Positions 37,803-47,700 of a DNA stretch of 64,000 bases are shown piece after piece. Location of the stretch: contig JAJZBI010000014.1 in assembly GCA_021798985.1 (NCBI GenBank), positions 1 to 64,000 of the forward strand. The letters are read 5' to 3'. Each line of letters starts with the position of its first letter. The stretch's first letter is position 1. The DNA comes from Actinomycetes bacterium. Lineage in GTDB: Bacteria; Actinomycetota; Acidimicrobiia; Acidimicrobiales; Bog-793. The translations under genes and the position numbers were made by a program. The notes below the pieces were generated by a model. The model ran no database searches. It was not told the origin of the DNA and saw only the letters and a program-made list of their open reading frames with translations.

Positions 37803-38954
37803 ATGGCGGTGACCGGCACCGTCGGCTCGACGCAGCCGGGCGGTGAGCCGCGCGATCCCGTGGACGAGATCGCCACCTTGCGCGAGCGCCTCGGCGCGGC
37901 GGAGGGCTACCTCCACCTCCCCGAGCGCCGCAAGGAGCTCGCCGCGCTCGAGGCGGAGATCGGCAACCCCGAGCTGTGGTCCGATCCTGAGCACGCCCGC
38001 GAGGTCACCACGGCCTATGGGCGGGCCAAGGACGACATTGACGAGTTCGCCCAGCTCTCCGGTCGTCTCGACGACGCCGAGACCCTGCTCGAGCTCGCCC
38101 GCGAGGAGGGTGGCTCGGCGATCGAGGAGGTGAGGGGAGAGCTCGAGGAGCACCTGCGCGCTGTCGCCGGCGCGCTCGACGGCCTCGAGCTGCGCAGCCT
38201 GTTCTCGGGCGAGCACGACGAGGCGGACGCGGTCTGCGAGGTGCACGCCGGCGCCGGCGGGACCGACGCCCAGGACTGGGCCGAGATGATGCTGCGCATG
38301 TACCTGCGCTGGGCGGAGCGGCGCGGCTTTCAGACCGAGCTCGACGAGGCCTCTCCGGGCCAGGAGGCGGGGCTGTTGTCGGCGACCTTCATCGTTCGCG
38401 GCCGCTACGCCTACGGCCTGCTGAGCGCGGAGCGGGGCGTCCACCGCCTGGTCCGCATGTCGCCTTTCGACGCCCAGCACCGCCGCCAGACGAGCTTTGC
38501 GTCCTTCGAGGTCACTCCTTTGCTGGAAGACGGTGACGAAGCGGTCGACATCGACGAGAAGGACCTGCGGATCGACACCTACCGCTCCTCGGGAGCCGGT
38601 GGCCAGCACGTCAACGTGACGGACTCGGCGGTGCGGATCACGCACCTGCCGAGCGGCATCGTCGTCTCGTGCCAGAACGAGCGCAGCCAGCACCAGAACA
38701 AGGCCAAGGCCATGCAGATCCTTGGTGCCAAGCTCGCCGAGCGCCAGCGCGAGGCGCGCCAGCAAGAGCTCTCGGCGCTGACCGGCCCGCAGAGCGACGT
38801 CTCGTGGGGCAACCAGATCCGCTCCTATGTGCTCGCGCCCTATCAGCTGGTCAAGGACCTGCGCACCAACGTTGAGACGGGCAACGTCGACGCCGTGCTC
38901 GACGGTGACCTCGATGAGTTCATGGCCGGCTACCTCCGCATCCGACGCAGCTGA
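37803..38954 (+). CDS. prfB: Peptide chain release factor 2
   Basis: Releases peptides at UGA and UAA. The tripeptide SPF (residues 220-222) identifies RF2 rather than RF1, and GGQ (266-268, in SGAGGQHVNVTD) is the catalytic motif. At 383 residues, in one frame from ATG 37803, it lacks the programmed +1 frameshift found in many bacteria; I checked the early codons and no internal UGA is present. It is one base after secA. About 190 bases follow before ftsE. Confidence 0.97.
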   Translation: MAVTGTVGSTQPGGEPRDPVDEIATLRERLGAAEGYLHLPERRKELAALEAEIGNPELWSDPEHAREVTTAYGRAKDDIDEFAQLSGRLDDAETLLELAREEGGSAIEEVRGELEEHLRAVAGALDGLELRSLFSGEHDEADAVCEVHAGAGGTDAQDWAEMMLRMYLRWAERRGFQTELDEASPGQEAGLLSATFIVRGRYAYGLLSAERGVHRLVRMSPFDAQHRRQTSFASFEVTPLLEDGDEAVDIDEKDLRIDTYRSSGAGGQHVNVTDSAVRITHLPSGIVVSCQNERSQHQNKAKAMQILGAKLAERQREARQQELSALTGPQSDVSWGNQIRSYVLAPYQLVKDLRTNVETGNVDAVLDGDLDEFMAGYLRIRRS

Positions 38955-39106
38955 ACGGGCGGATCTTCGGCCCTTTCAGGCCGCGTTGTCATCACCTCGT
39001 CATGCATCGCTGGTAGGGTTTGGGCCGGCAAGTTCCTGATCTGCCGCGGCCAGTCGCAAGGAAGCGGCAGCGCTGGGGCTCTGGACCGGTTCTTGCAGAG
39101 AATCTG

Positions 39107-39121
39107 CACCCACCGTGGGTG
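39107..39121 (+). promoter_or_regulatory. Palindrome CACCCAC-C-GTGGGTG before ftsE
   Basis: Seven-base perfect arms around a single base lie 24 bases before the ftsE start codon, in the 190-base gap after prfB. It could be an operator or a small hairpin in the ftsE leader. No matching regulator is known to me. Confidence 0.4.
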
Positions 39122-39144
39122 TCGCAAGCGGCGGCAGGAGCACG

Positions 39145-39945
39145 ATGATCCGCTTCGAGAACGTCAGCAAGGCGTACAAAGGCGCCGAAGGCGACGCCCT
39201 CCACGACATTTCCCTCGAGATCTTGAAAGGCGAGTTCGTCTTTCTGGTCGGGGCGTCCGGATCGGGCAAGACGACCTTCTTGAAGCTGCTGTTGCGCGAG
39301 GAAGTCCCCGACTCCGGCAGCGTCTACGTGGCGGGGCGCGACATCGGCCAGCTCTCGCACTGGCGGGTCCCCCAGCTTCGGCGCAACCTGGGCTGCATCT
39401 TCCAGGACTTCCGGCTGCTGCCCTCGAAGACTGTCGCCGAGAACGTGGCCTTCGCCCTCGAGGTGATCGGCCGCCCCCGCTCGGTGATCAAAGAGCAGGT
39501 CACCCAGGTCCTCGACCTCGTCGGCCTCGGTCAAAAGCACCACCGCATGCCCGACGAGCTGTCCGGCGGTGAGCAGCAGCGCGTGGCGATCGCCCGTGCC
39601 TTCGTCAACCGCCCGCTCGTGCTGCTCGCCGACGAGCCGACGGGCAACCTCGACCCAGCGACGAGCCAGGGGATCATGAAGCTGCTCGATCGCATCAACC
39701 GCACCGGCACGACGGTGGTGATGGCCACCCACGACGTCGGCATCGTGGACGCCATGCGGCGCCGGGTCATCGAGCTCGACCGCGGCAAGCTCATCCGCGA
39801 CCAGGCGCGCGGCGTCTATGGCTACGACAACCCGTCCACCTCCCGCGGCATCCCGGCCGTCAGCGTCGCCAGCGTCCTCGATGAGGGCCTCGGCCCGGCC
39901 ACCGGTCGCGTCGCCGCGGTGCGCGCTCGGCGAGGGATCCGCTAG
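39145..39945 (+). CDS. ftsE: Cell-division ATP-binding protein
   Basis: The ABC-type ATPase that works with FtsX to activate peptidoglycan hydrolases at the septum. Walker A is GASGSGKT (residues 36-43), the signature is [15 protein letters not shown] and Walker B is [12 protein letters not shown]. The 266 residues include a tail of about 40 residues beyond the usual end. The ATG follows GCAGGAG. It is eight bases before ftsX. Confidence 0.97.
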   Translation: MIRFENVSKAYKGAEGDALHDISLEILKGEFVFLVGASGSGKTTFLKLLLREEVPDSGSVYVAGRDIGQLSHWRVPQLRRNLGCIFQDFRLLPSKTVAENVAFALEVIGRPRSVIKEQVTQVLDLVGLGQKHHRMPDELSGGEQQRVAIARAFVNRPLVLLADEPTGNLDPATSQGIMKLLDRINRTGTTVVMATHDVGIVDAMRRRVIELDRGKLIRDQARGVYGYDNPSTSRGIPAVSVASVLDEGLGPATGRVAAVRARRGIR

Positions 39946-39953
39946 GACCAGCC

Positions 39954-40841
39954 GTGGCCCTCTCACTCGAATACTTCGCCAAGGAGACGGCGAGCAACCT
40001 GTGGCGCAACCGCGTCATGGGCCTCGCAGCCGTGCTGACCGTGGCCGTCTCGCTCTCGCTGGTCGGCACCTCTCTCCTGTTGCGCCAGGCGGTCAACCGC
40101 CAGGTCAGCCAGTTCGGCGCCAACACGAGCCTGGCCATCTTCGTCAACCCGACGGCGACGACCCAGCAGCAGGCCGACATCCGCTCGACGATCAGCCAGA
40201 CGCCTGAGATCACCCATTGCACCTACCTCGACCACGAGCAGTCCTACGAGCAGGCGAAGAAGGTCCTCGCCAGCGCCCCCGCGGCGGTCTCGGTGCTCAC
40301 CCCGGCCACGACGCCGACGGTCTTTCGCTGCCAGCTCGCCAACCCCGCCGACGCGACGACGCTGATGGCGACGTTCCAGCAGGTGCCCGGTGTCTACATG
40401 GCGACCTCGCCGGTGCAGAGCATCCACGTCCTCGAGCAGGTCACCAACGTGCTCCAGGTCGTGCTCATCGTCATCGCCCTGCTGCTGCTCATCTCGTCGC
40501 TCGTGCTCATCTTGAACGCCATCAGGATGGCGATCTTCGCCCGACGGCGCGAGGTGAGCGTGATGAAGCTCGTCGGCGCGACGAACTGGTTCATCCGCGT
40601 CCCCTTCATGCTCGAAGGCCTGGTCCAGGGTCTGCTCGGGTCGGCGGTGGCCGTCTTCATCGTGCTCCTCGCCAATCTCGGTGTCGGCTACCTCGTCCAC
40701 CGCTACCACGTGAGCGTGCTCTCCTCGACGGTGCTGCCCGCCCACGACGTGCTCATGACTGAGCTGATCGTCGTCTTGGTGGGCGCCGTGGTCGGCGTCG
40801 CCGGCTCCACGGTCGCGGTGCGGCGCTTCCTCGACGTCTGA
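39954..40841 (+). CDS. ftsX: Cell-division permease-like protein
   Basis: The membrane partner of FtsE, 295 residues with four membrane spans: one near the N-terminus (about 20-42), an extracellular domain, then three spans in the second half. The conserved LVLILNAIRMAIFARRREVSVMKLVGA region (core around residues 185-200) is typical. GTG start directly after ftsE. In many actinobacteria smpB follows ftsX; here a serine hydrolase gene takes that place. Confidence 0.95.
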   Translation: MALSLEYFAKETASNLWRNRVMGLAAVLTVAVSLSLVGTSLLLRQAVNRQVSQFGANTSLAIFVNPTATTQQQADIRSTISQTPEITHCTYLDHEQSYEQAKKVLASAPAAVSVLTPATTPTVFRCQLANPADATTLMATFQQVPGVYMATSPVQSIHVLEQVTNVLQVVLIVIALLLLISSLVLILNAIRMAIFARRREVSVMKLVGATNWFIRVPFMLEGLVQGLLGSAVAVFIVLLANLGVGYLVHRYHVSVLSSTVLPAHDVLMTELIVVLVGAVVGVAGSTVAVRRFLDV

Positions 40842-40848
40842 GCCGACG

Positions 40849-41673
40849 GTGCCGGCGCTCTCGGCGCTCGATGCCACCGGGACGTGGGGAGCGGGCGAGG
40901 TCGCGATCGCGGTCCTGGACCGCTCCGGGGTGATCGACCGGCGCGGACCGGCCCAGGCCGAGCGGCCGCTGGCCTCGGTGACCAAGCTCTTCACCACCCT
41001 CGCCGTGCTCGTCGGCCTCGAGGAGGGCATCGTCGACCTCGACGATCCGGTCGGCCCTCCGGGCGCCACCTTGGGCCACCTGCTCGCCCATGCCTCGGGC
41101 TGCGCGCCTGACGACCCCGGCCGCGTCGTCGCGCCGCCGGGCAAGCGGCGGGTCTACTCCAACGCCGGGATCGAGCTGGCCGCGTCGCACCTCGAAGGGC
41201 GCAGCGGGCTCGCCTTCGCCGACTACCTCCACGACGGCGTGCTCGAGCCCCTCGGGGCGGGACGGATGCGCCTCTCCGGCTCGCCCGCCCACGGCGGCCG
41301 TGCCAGCCTCGAGGACCTCGTGGCGCTCGCCGCCGAGCTGCTGGCGCCGCGCCTACTTGCGGTCGAGACCCTGGCGCTCGCCACCCGTGTCGCCTTCGCG
41401 GGCCTGGCGGGCATCGTGCCCGGCTTCGGCCGCTTCGATCCCTGCGACTGGGGCCTCGGCTTTGAGCTCGCCGCGCACAAGGCGCCGCATTGGACCGGCA
41501 CGCTCCGCTCACCGGCGAGCTTCGGCCACTTCGGCCAGAGCGGGAGCTTCTGTCTCGTCGAGCCCGAGCGGGCGATCGCCTGCGTGGCGCTGTGCGAGGT
41601 GCCCTTCGGCCCGTGGGCGGCGACGGCCTGGCCGGCGCTCTTCGACGCCTTGCTCGCCGAGCTCGACACCTGA
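40849..41673 (+). CDS. Serine hydrolase of the beta-lactamase/transpeptidase-like family
   Basis: The 274-residue protein has the SxxK motif SVTK (S43-K46) and the second motif YSN (residues 103-105), with a later GHFGQSG-like third element (FGHFGQSGSF). This is the class C beta-lactamase/DD-peptidase fold, with many esterases among its members. No signal peptide is visible, so it may be cytoplasmic. GTG start, seven bases after ftsX, so probably translated from the ftsEX transcript. A cell-wall role is possible but not shown. Confidence 0.87.
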   Translation: MPALSALDATGTWGAGEVAIAVLDRSGVIDRRGPAQAERPLASVTKLFTTLAVLVGLEEGIVDLDDPVGPPGATLGHLLAHASGCAPDDPGRVVAPPGKRRVYSNAGIELAASHLEGRSGLAFADYLHDGVLEPLGAGRMRLSGSPAHGGRASLEDLVALAAELLAPRLLAVETLALATRVAFAGLAGIVPGFGRFDPCDWGLGFELAAHKAPHWTGTLRSPASFGHFGQSGSFCLVEPERAIACVALCEVPFGPWAATAWPALFDALLAELDT

Positions 41674-41769
41674 GCGGGCGCGCCCAACCGCCGGCGGTCG
41701 GTCCGTGCGCAACGGGGCGGCGTTGGTAGGCTCTGGGGCCATGGCGACGGGGGCGCGAGGGGCGCGGGC

Positions 41770-42513
41770 GTGAAGGGCGTCCTGCTGGCGGGCGGGACGG
41801 GCAGCCGACTGCACCCGCTTACCCGGATCACCAACAAGCACCTGCTGCCGATCTATGACCGCCCGATGATCGCGTATGCCGTCGAGGCGCTCGTGCAGGC
41901 CGGCATCTCAGAGGTGATGGTCGTCACCGGCGGCACCCATGCCGGGGAGTTCCTCCGCCTGCTCTCCAACGGCGAGGACCACGGCGTCGGTCGGCTCCTG
42001 TACGCATACCAGGACCGGCCTGGCGGCATCGCCGAGGCGCTCGGGCTCGCCGAGCGCTTCGTCGGCGACGACCTCGTCCTCGTCATGCTGGCGGACAACG
42101 TCTTTGGTCGCTCGATCCGGCCCACCGTCGAGCGTTTCGGCGAGCAGGCCAAGGGCGGCCGTATCCTGCTCGCGCCGGTCGCTGAACCCGAGCACCTGCG
42201 CCACTTGGGAGTTCCCGAGCTCGCCGAGGACGGGCGCGTCGTCCGCATCGTCGAGAAGCCCACCGACCCGCCGAGCCAGTACTGCGTCACCGGCCTGTAC
42301 TGCTACGACCCGACGGTGTTCGAGGTAATCGGGCGCCTCGAGCCCTCCCAGCGCGGCGAGCTCGAGATCACCGACGTGAACAACCACTTCATCGCCGAGG
42401 GGAAGATGTCCTACGACGTCCTCGAGGGCTTCTGGGGCGACGCTGGGGAGTCGATCGACGCCTACTACGCGGTCAACGACCACGTCCGGCGCTTCGGCGC
42501 CAACCTGGCCTAG
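41770..42513 (+). CDS. Glucose-1-phosphate thymidylyltransferase-like nucleotidyltransferase
   Basis: The 247-residue enzyme begins KGVLLAGGTGSRLHPLTRIT with the NTP-binding GGxGxRL motif and the lysine/proline segment NKHLLPIYDRPMI, as in RfbA/RmlA. Later motifs VMLADNVFG and GELEITDVNNHF fit. It is shorter than RmlA (about 290 residues), a variant seen in archaea and some actinobacteria. No other dTDP-sugar genes are nearby. GTG start. It converges on the flavoprotein gene with a four-base overlap. Confidence 0.88.
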   Translation: MKGVLLAGGTGSRLHPLTRITNKHLLPIYDRPMIAYAVEALVQAGISEVMVVTGGTHAGEFLRLLSNGEDHGVGRLLYAYQDRPGGIAEALGLAERFVGDDLVLVMLADNVFGRSIRPTVERFGEQAKGGRILLAPVAEPEHLRHLGVPELAEDGRVVRIVEKPTDPPSQYCVTGLYCYDPTVFEVIGRLEPSQRGELEITDVNNHFIAEGKMSYDVLEGFWGDAGESIDAYYAVNDHVRRFGANLA

Positions 42514-43757
42514 CGCACCGAGGAGAACGGTGGCGGCTGGCTGAGCACCCCTCGGCGCCAGGTGTGCGGCGCCACGACGAGGGTGCGCGGGAAGTCCTCA
42601 TAGAGCCAGCGCCCCACGTAGCGCAGCGTCCAGGCGTTGGCGCCCGTCAAGCGCACGGCACCCCGCGCGCCGAGCGGTCGAGCCATCACGCGGCGACAGG
42701 CGCGCGCCATGCGCTGCTCGAGGGCCAGGCTTGCGGCGATCGCCGAGCGATAGCGCGCCGCAGCGTCGTGGGAGGCTCGCCCGTCCGAGATGGCATGCGC
42801 GGCGGCGATCCCGGTCTCGAGCGCCTGGGCGACGCCCTCTCCGCTGAAAGGGTCGGCGGCGCCGGCGGCGTCGCCGACGAACAGCACGCGCCCGTCGAGC
42901 GCACACAGGCGCTCGAGCGACAGGGCCGAGGGGATCGGCCAGGAGCGCACCGGCTCGAAGGTCGCGCCGTTGCCGAGGAGCGAGGCGAGCAGGGGGCTGT
43001 CGGCAAAGCGCCGCCAGCGCTCGGCGAGCTCGCCTCCGGACTCGCCACTTCCCCGGGCGAGGCAGATCCCCACGTTCGCCCGTCCGCCGGCGAGGGGGAA
43101 GGACCAGGCGTAGCCCGGAAGCAGCTCGGACGGGAACCACACCCACAGCTCGCTGGCGGCACTCGCGCTGACGCCGTGCGCGTAGGCCCGATAGGCGTGC
43201 CAGTCGGCGGGCGACTGGTGGCGCGGGGCGCTTGAAGGCTCCAGCACCTTGCGGACCGTCGACCAGGCGCCGTCCGCGGCGACGACATGGGCCGCGCGCA
43301 GCAGCCGCCCACCCGCCTCGATCGCCACGCCACCCTCGGCGGGCGCGATCGCCTCGAGGCCATGGCCCTCAAGGACGCGCACGCCCGCTTTGCGGGCCGA
43401 GGCGACGAGCGCGGCGTCGAGGTCGAGGCGGCGGACGACGCCGGCGCGCAGGCCCGGTGCCGCGCGTCGTCCGCCTGAGGACAGCGGCACCTTCGCCACG
43501 CGACCCGAGGGCGAGCGCACGTGCAGGGTGTCGACGCGGGTGAAGCCTGCCAGTCCGGGGACCGCCACGCCGAGCTGCTCGAGCCGGCGCAGCGCGCCCG
43601 TCGTGAGGCCGTCGCCGCAGCACTTCTCGCGGGGAAAGTACGCCTTGTCGCACAGCGCCACCTGCGCGCCGCTGCGCGCCAAGGTGATCGCCGCGGCGGC
43701 GCCGGCGGGGCCGCCGCCGACGATCGCGACGTCGAAGTGCTCGGCCGCCTCGCTCAT
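42510..43757 (-). CDS. Geranylgeranyl reductase family FAD-dependent oxidoreductase
   Basis: A 415-residue flavoprotein with the FAD motif VAIVGGGPAGAAAAITLARSG, the second FAD segment DGRVLFVGDAAGAADPFSGEG and the family's CGDGLTTGALRRLEQLG region. Members reduce double bonds in isoprenoid chains such as menaquinone or lipids, or act as halogenase-like monooxygenases. The substrate is not evident. Its start overlaps the stop of the TIGR01777 epimerase (ATGA), so the two form one operon. The stop overlaps the plus-strand nucleotidyltransferase. Confidence 0.9.
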   Translation of the reverse strand: MSEAAEHFDVAIVGGGPAGAAAAITLARSGAQVALCDKAYFPREKCCGDGLTTGALRRLEQLGVAVPGLAGFTRVDTLHVRSPSGRVAKVPLSSGGRRAAPGLRAGVVRRLDLDAALVASARKAGVRVLEGHGLEAIAPAEGGVAIEAGGRLLRAAHVVAADGAWSTVRKVLEPSSAPRHQSPADWHAYRAYAHGVSASAASELWVWFPSELLPGYAWSFPLAGGRANVGICLARGSGESGGELAERWRRFADSPLLASLLGNGATFEPVRSWPIPSALSLERLCALDGRVLFVGDAAGAADPFSGEGVAQALETGIAAAHAISDGRASHDAAARYRSAIAASLALEQRMARACRRVMARPLGARGAVRLTGANAWTLRYVGRWLYEDFPRTLVVAPHTWRRGVLSQPPPFSSVR

Positions 43758-44683
43758 CGAGTCGACCCCGCCGGCCCGGCCTCGAGCGCGAGGTGCAATG
43801 CCGTCGCGAGGTCGCCGGCGCGGTAGGAGAAGCCCGTTGTGAGCAGGCGCTTTGGCAGCACGCGCTGGCTGGCGAGCGCCAACTCGTGGGCGTTGCGCCG
43901 CCCGATTGCGGCCTCGATGGCGATCGTCGGGACGGCGAGGAACGCCCGCCTTCCGACTGCCGCCGCGATCGCGTCGGTGAGCTCCCGGTTACGCACCGGC
44001 GCCGGGGCAACAAGATTGCACGGCCCTGCCAGCTGCTCGCACGTCATGGCATGGAGCATCGCGGCGATCTCGTCGTCGAGGGCGATCCAGCTGTTCCACT
44101 GCTGGCCGGACCCGAGGCGGGCACCGAGGCCAAAGCGGAAGGCGGGCAGCTGCGCGCCGAGCAGCCCGCCGCCCCTGCCGAGCACGAGCCCGGTGCGCAG
44201 GTGGACGACGCGGATCCCGGCGGCACGGGCCGGATCAGCGGCGCACTCCCAGGAGCGGCAGAGGTCGGCGAGAAAGCCGTCGCCACCCCCGGAGTCCTCG
44301 TCGAGGACCTCCTCTCCTCGGTCGCCGTAGATGCCGATCGCGGAGGCGCACACGAGCACCGAGCCGGGCGCGCCGTGCTGGGCGAGGGCGCGCGCCACCA
44401 GGTCGGTCGAGGTGATGCGGCTCGAGCGCAGGCGCTCGCGCTTGGACGGGCCCCAGCGCGCCGGGGTGATCGGCTCGCCCATGAGGTGCAAGACGGCGTC
44501 GATGGCGCCAAGGCCGCCGGGCAGGCGGGTGTCGTCGACCTGGCGCGCGTCGAGGTCGATCAGCACGTCGGTGCCGTTCGGCGCCGAGCGCACGAGGCGA
44601 TGCACCTCGTGCCCCTCGGCGCGCAGCCGGGCCACCAGTGCGGTGCCGAGGAAGCCGCTCGCGCCAGAGACCAGCGTCCGCAC
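43754..44683 (-). CDS. TIGR01777 family NAD(P)-dependent epimerase/sugar-nucleotide-epimerase-like protein
   Basis: The 309-residue short-chain dehydrogenase-type protein starts RTLVSGASGFLGTALVARL (NAD(P) motif), has the catalytic-like SAIGIYGDRGEE and ends in a DUF1731-type domain (VLPKRLLTTGFSYRAGDL). The family, related to YfcH and the plant SulA homologue, has no established reaction. It is the first gene of a two-gene operon with the flavoprotein. It is divergent from kgd with 79 bases in between. Confidence 0.9.
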   Translation of the reverse strand: MRTLVSGASGFLGTALVARLRAEGHEVHRLVRSAPNGTDVLIDLDARQVDDTRLPGGLGAIDAVLHLMGEPITPARWGPSKRERLRSSRITSTDLVARALAQHGAPGSVLVCASAIGIYGDRGEEVLDEDSGGGDGFLADLCRSWECAADPARAAGIRVVHLRTGLVLGRGGGLLGAQLPAFRFGLGARLGSGQQWNSWIALDDEIAAMLHAMTCEQLAGPCNLVAPAPVRNRELTDAIAAAVGRRAFLAVPTIAIEAAIGRRNAHELALASQRVLPKRLLTTGFSYRAGDLATALHLALEAGPAGSTR

Positions 44684-44762
44684 TGATCACCGCCTTTCTG
44701 TCCGGGCGGGAGCCTACCGGGCTAATTCCCCATTGCAGCGGCCCGCCGGTAGGATCGGCGTC

Positions 44763-47700
44763 GTGCAGGATGACCAGCACTCCGGCAATGGCGCCGAGAC
44801 GCGGGACAAGAGCCTCGGGCTGAACGCCTGGCTCGTCGAGGAGATGTACCAGACCTTCGTGGCCGACCCGAACTCGGTCAACGAAGGGTGGCGCGAGTTC
44901 TTCAGCGACTACCGGGCGCACTCGCCCCGCGCCGCCGTCGCCGCTCCCACCACCCTCCCCGAGGCGGCAGCCCCTCCGGCGACCTCAGGAGCGCCTCCGG
45001 CCGCCGAGCGGGCGCCAGCGCTGCCTCCGCCACAGAGCCCGCCCCCGGCCGCCCCAAGCGCGCCGCCCCCCGTCAACGGGATGGCCGCGCCACCCGCTTC
45101 GGCGGCCGCGAGCGAGGCCCGCCCGGCCGGAGGCTCCAGGGAGGCTGCCGGCGAAGCGGTGATGCCGCTGCGCGGCGTCGCCGCCCGCGTCGTCGAGAAC
45201 ATGACGACGAGCCTCGGCGTGCCGACGGCGACGAGCGTCCACCCCGTGCCTGCCCGGCTGCTCGAGGTCAACCGCCGCCTCCTCAACGAGCACCTCGCCA
45301 GGAGCTGGGGCGGCAAGGTCAGCTTCACGCACGTGATCGCCTGGGCGATCGTGCGGGCCCTTGGCGACGTGCCGGCGCTGAACGCGACCTTCGTCAGCGA
45401 GGTGGACGGCAAGCCCGGACCGGGCGTCGTTCGCCACGCCCACGTTTCCCTCGGGATCGCCGTCGACGTCGAGCGCCCAAATGGCGAGCGCTCGCTCGTT
45501 GTGCCGGTGCTGCGCGCGGCCGACACGCTCGACTTCGCCGGCTTCCACCAGGCCTATGAGCAGCTGATCCACCGGGCGCGGACCAACCGCCTCGAGGTCT
45601 CGGACTTCGTCGGTGCAACGGTCACCATCACGAACCCCGGCACGCTCGGCACCACGCAGTCGGTTCCCCGCTTGATGGTTGGCCAGGGCGCGATCATCGG
45701 CGTCGGCGCGCTCGGCTATCCCGCGGAGTACGCCGGGGCCGACCCGGCGACGCTCACCGAGCTTGGCATCGGCCGCGTCGTCACGTTGACCTCTACCTAC
45801 GACCACCGCGTCATCCAAGGTGCCGACTCGGGGCGCTTCTTGCAGCGCGTGCACGAGCTCCTCGTCGGCGCGGACGCCTTTTACGACGAAGTCTTCGCCT
45901 CGCTCGCCGTCCCCCACGAGCCTGCTCGGTGGCGCAACGACACCGCGGGTGGTTTGTCGGTCGAAGAGCGTGACCGCGTGCGCGTCGAGAAGACGGTGCA
46001 ATTGCACGCACTGATCAATATGTACCGCGTCCGCGGCCATCTGATCGCCCACCTCGACCCGCTTTCGACCACCCCTCCCGAGATGCCGTCGTATCTCGAC
46101 CCGGAGCACTACGGCCTGACGCTGTGGGACCTTGACCGCACCTTCTACGTCCGCGACTTCACGGACAAGCACGCGCTCAGCTTGTCGCGTGTGCTCGAGA
46201 TCCTGCGCGAGGCGTACTGCCGGCGCGTCGGCGTCGAGTACATGCACATCCAAGACATTGAGCGCCGCCAGTGGATCCAGCACCACGTCGAGGGCGTGGA
46301 CACGGCGCTCGACCCCGAAGAGCAGCAGCACATCCTCGGGCGCCTCAATGCGGCGGAGGCCTTCGAGCGCTTCCTCCACACCCGTTATGTGGGCCAGCGC
46401 CGCTTCGGACTCGAGGGCGCCGAGTCGACGATCCCGTTCCTCGACGCCTGCCTCGAGGAGTCTGCGGCGCTCGGGGTGAGCGAGGTGGTGCTCGGGATGG
46501 CGCACCGCGGACGCCTCAACGTGCTGGCCAACATCGTCGGCAAGTCCTACAGCGAGATCTTCGCCGAGTTCGAGGGCAACCTCGACCCCGACACGGTCCA
46601 GGGCTCCGGGGACGTCAAGTACCACAAGGGCGCGGTCGGCAAGTGGCAGGGACGCCATGGCGAGGTGCTGCCGGTCGCGCTGGCGTCCAACCCGTCCCAT
46701 CTCGAGGCGGTCGACCCCGTCGTCGAGGGGATGGCCCGTGCGAAGCAGGATCACTACCCCAACCCCGCGGACTTCCCGGTGCTGCCGATCCTCGTCCACG
46801 GCGACGCTGCCTTCGCCGGCCAGGGAGTCGTGGCCGAGACGCTCAACCTCTCCCAGCTGCGCGGGTATCGCACGGGGGGCACGGTGCACCTCGTGATCAA
46901 CAATCAGCTCGGCTTCACCACGCCGCCGACCGAGGCACGCTCGTCGGTGTACGCCACCGACGTCGCGAAGATGGTCCAGGCGCCGATCTTCCACGTCAAC
47001 GGGGACGATCCCGAGGCATGCGTGCGCGTCGCCCGTCTGGCTGCAGCGTGGCGCCAGCGCTTCCACAGCGACGTCGTGGTGGACCTCGTCTGCTACCGCC
47101 TCCACGGCCACAACGAGGGTGACGACCCGAGCTACACCCAGCCGCTCATGTACAAGGCGATCGACGGCCACCGCTCGGTGCGAAAGCTCTACACCGAGTC
47201 GCTCGTGCGGCGGGGCGACATCACCTTGGACGAGGCGGAGCAGGCGCTCGCCGACTTCGTCGCGCGCCTGCAGGGCGCGCTCGACGAGACGCGCTCGAGC
47301 GCGCCGCCGAAGGTGGAGCGGCTCGCCGGCCGCCACCTCGTCGAGGCACCGCGCCTGTCCATGCCAACTGGCGTTGACAAGGCACGGCTCGACGCGATCT
47401 CGCGCCGGATCCACTCGGTGCCCGATGGCTTCGTGGTCCATCCCAAGCTCGCCCGCCAGTTCGCCCAGCGATATGACTCGTACCAGGCCGGCGAGGTCGA
47501 CTGGGCGCTCGCCGAGGGCCTCGCGCTCGGCTCGTTGCTCCTCGAGGGGGTCGAGGTGCGCCTCTCGGGCCAAGACAGCCGCCGCGGCACCTTCTCACAG
47601 CGCCACGCCGTGCTCGTCGACTACGAGTCCGGTGCCGAGCACGTGGCGCTCGCGCATCTCGCCGAGGAGGTCGGAGGGGACGCGCCGGTCGGCGAGGCCG

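Noticed and set aside
37803-37900. Programmed frameshift in prfB
   Set aside because: The RF2 frame is open from ATG 37803 with no early in-frame UGA, so no frameshift is needed.
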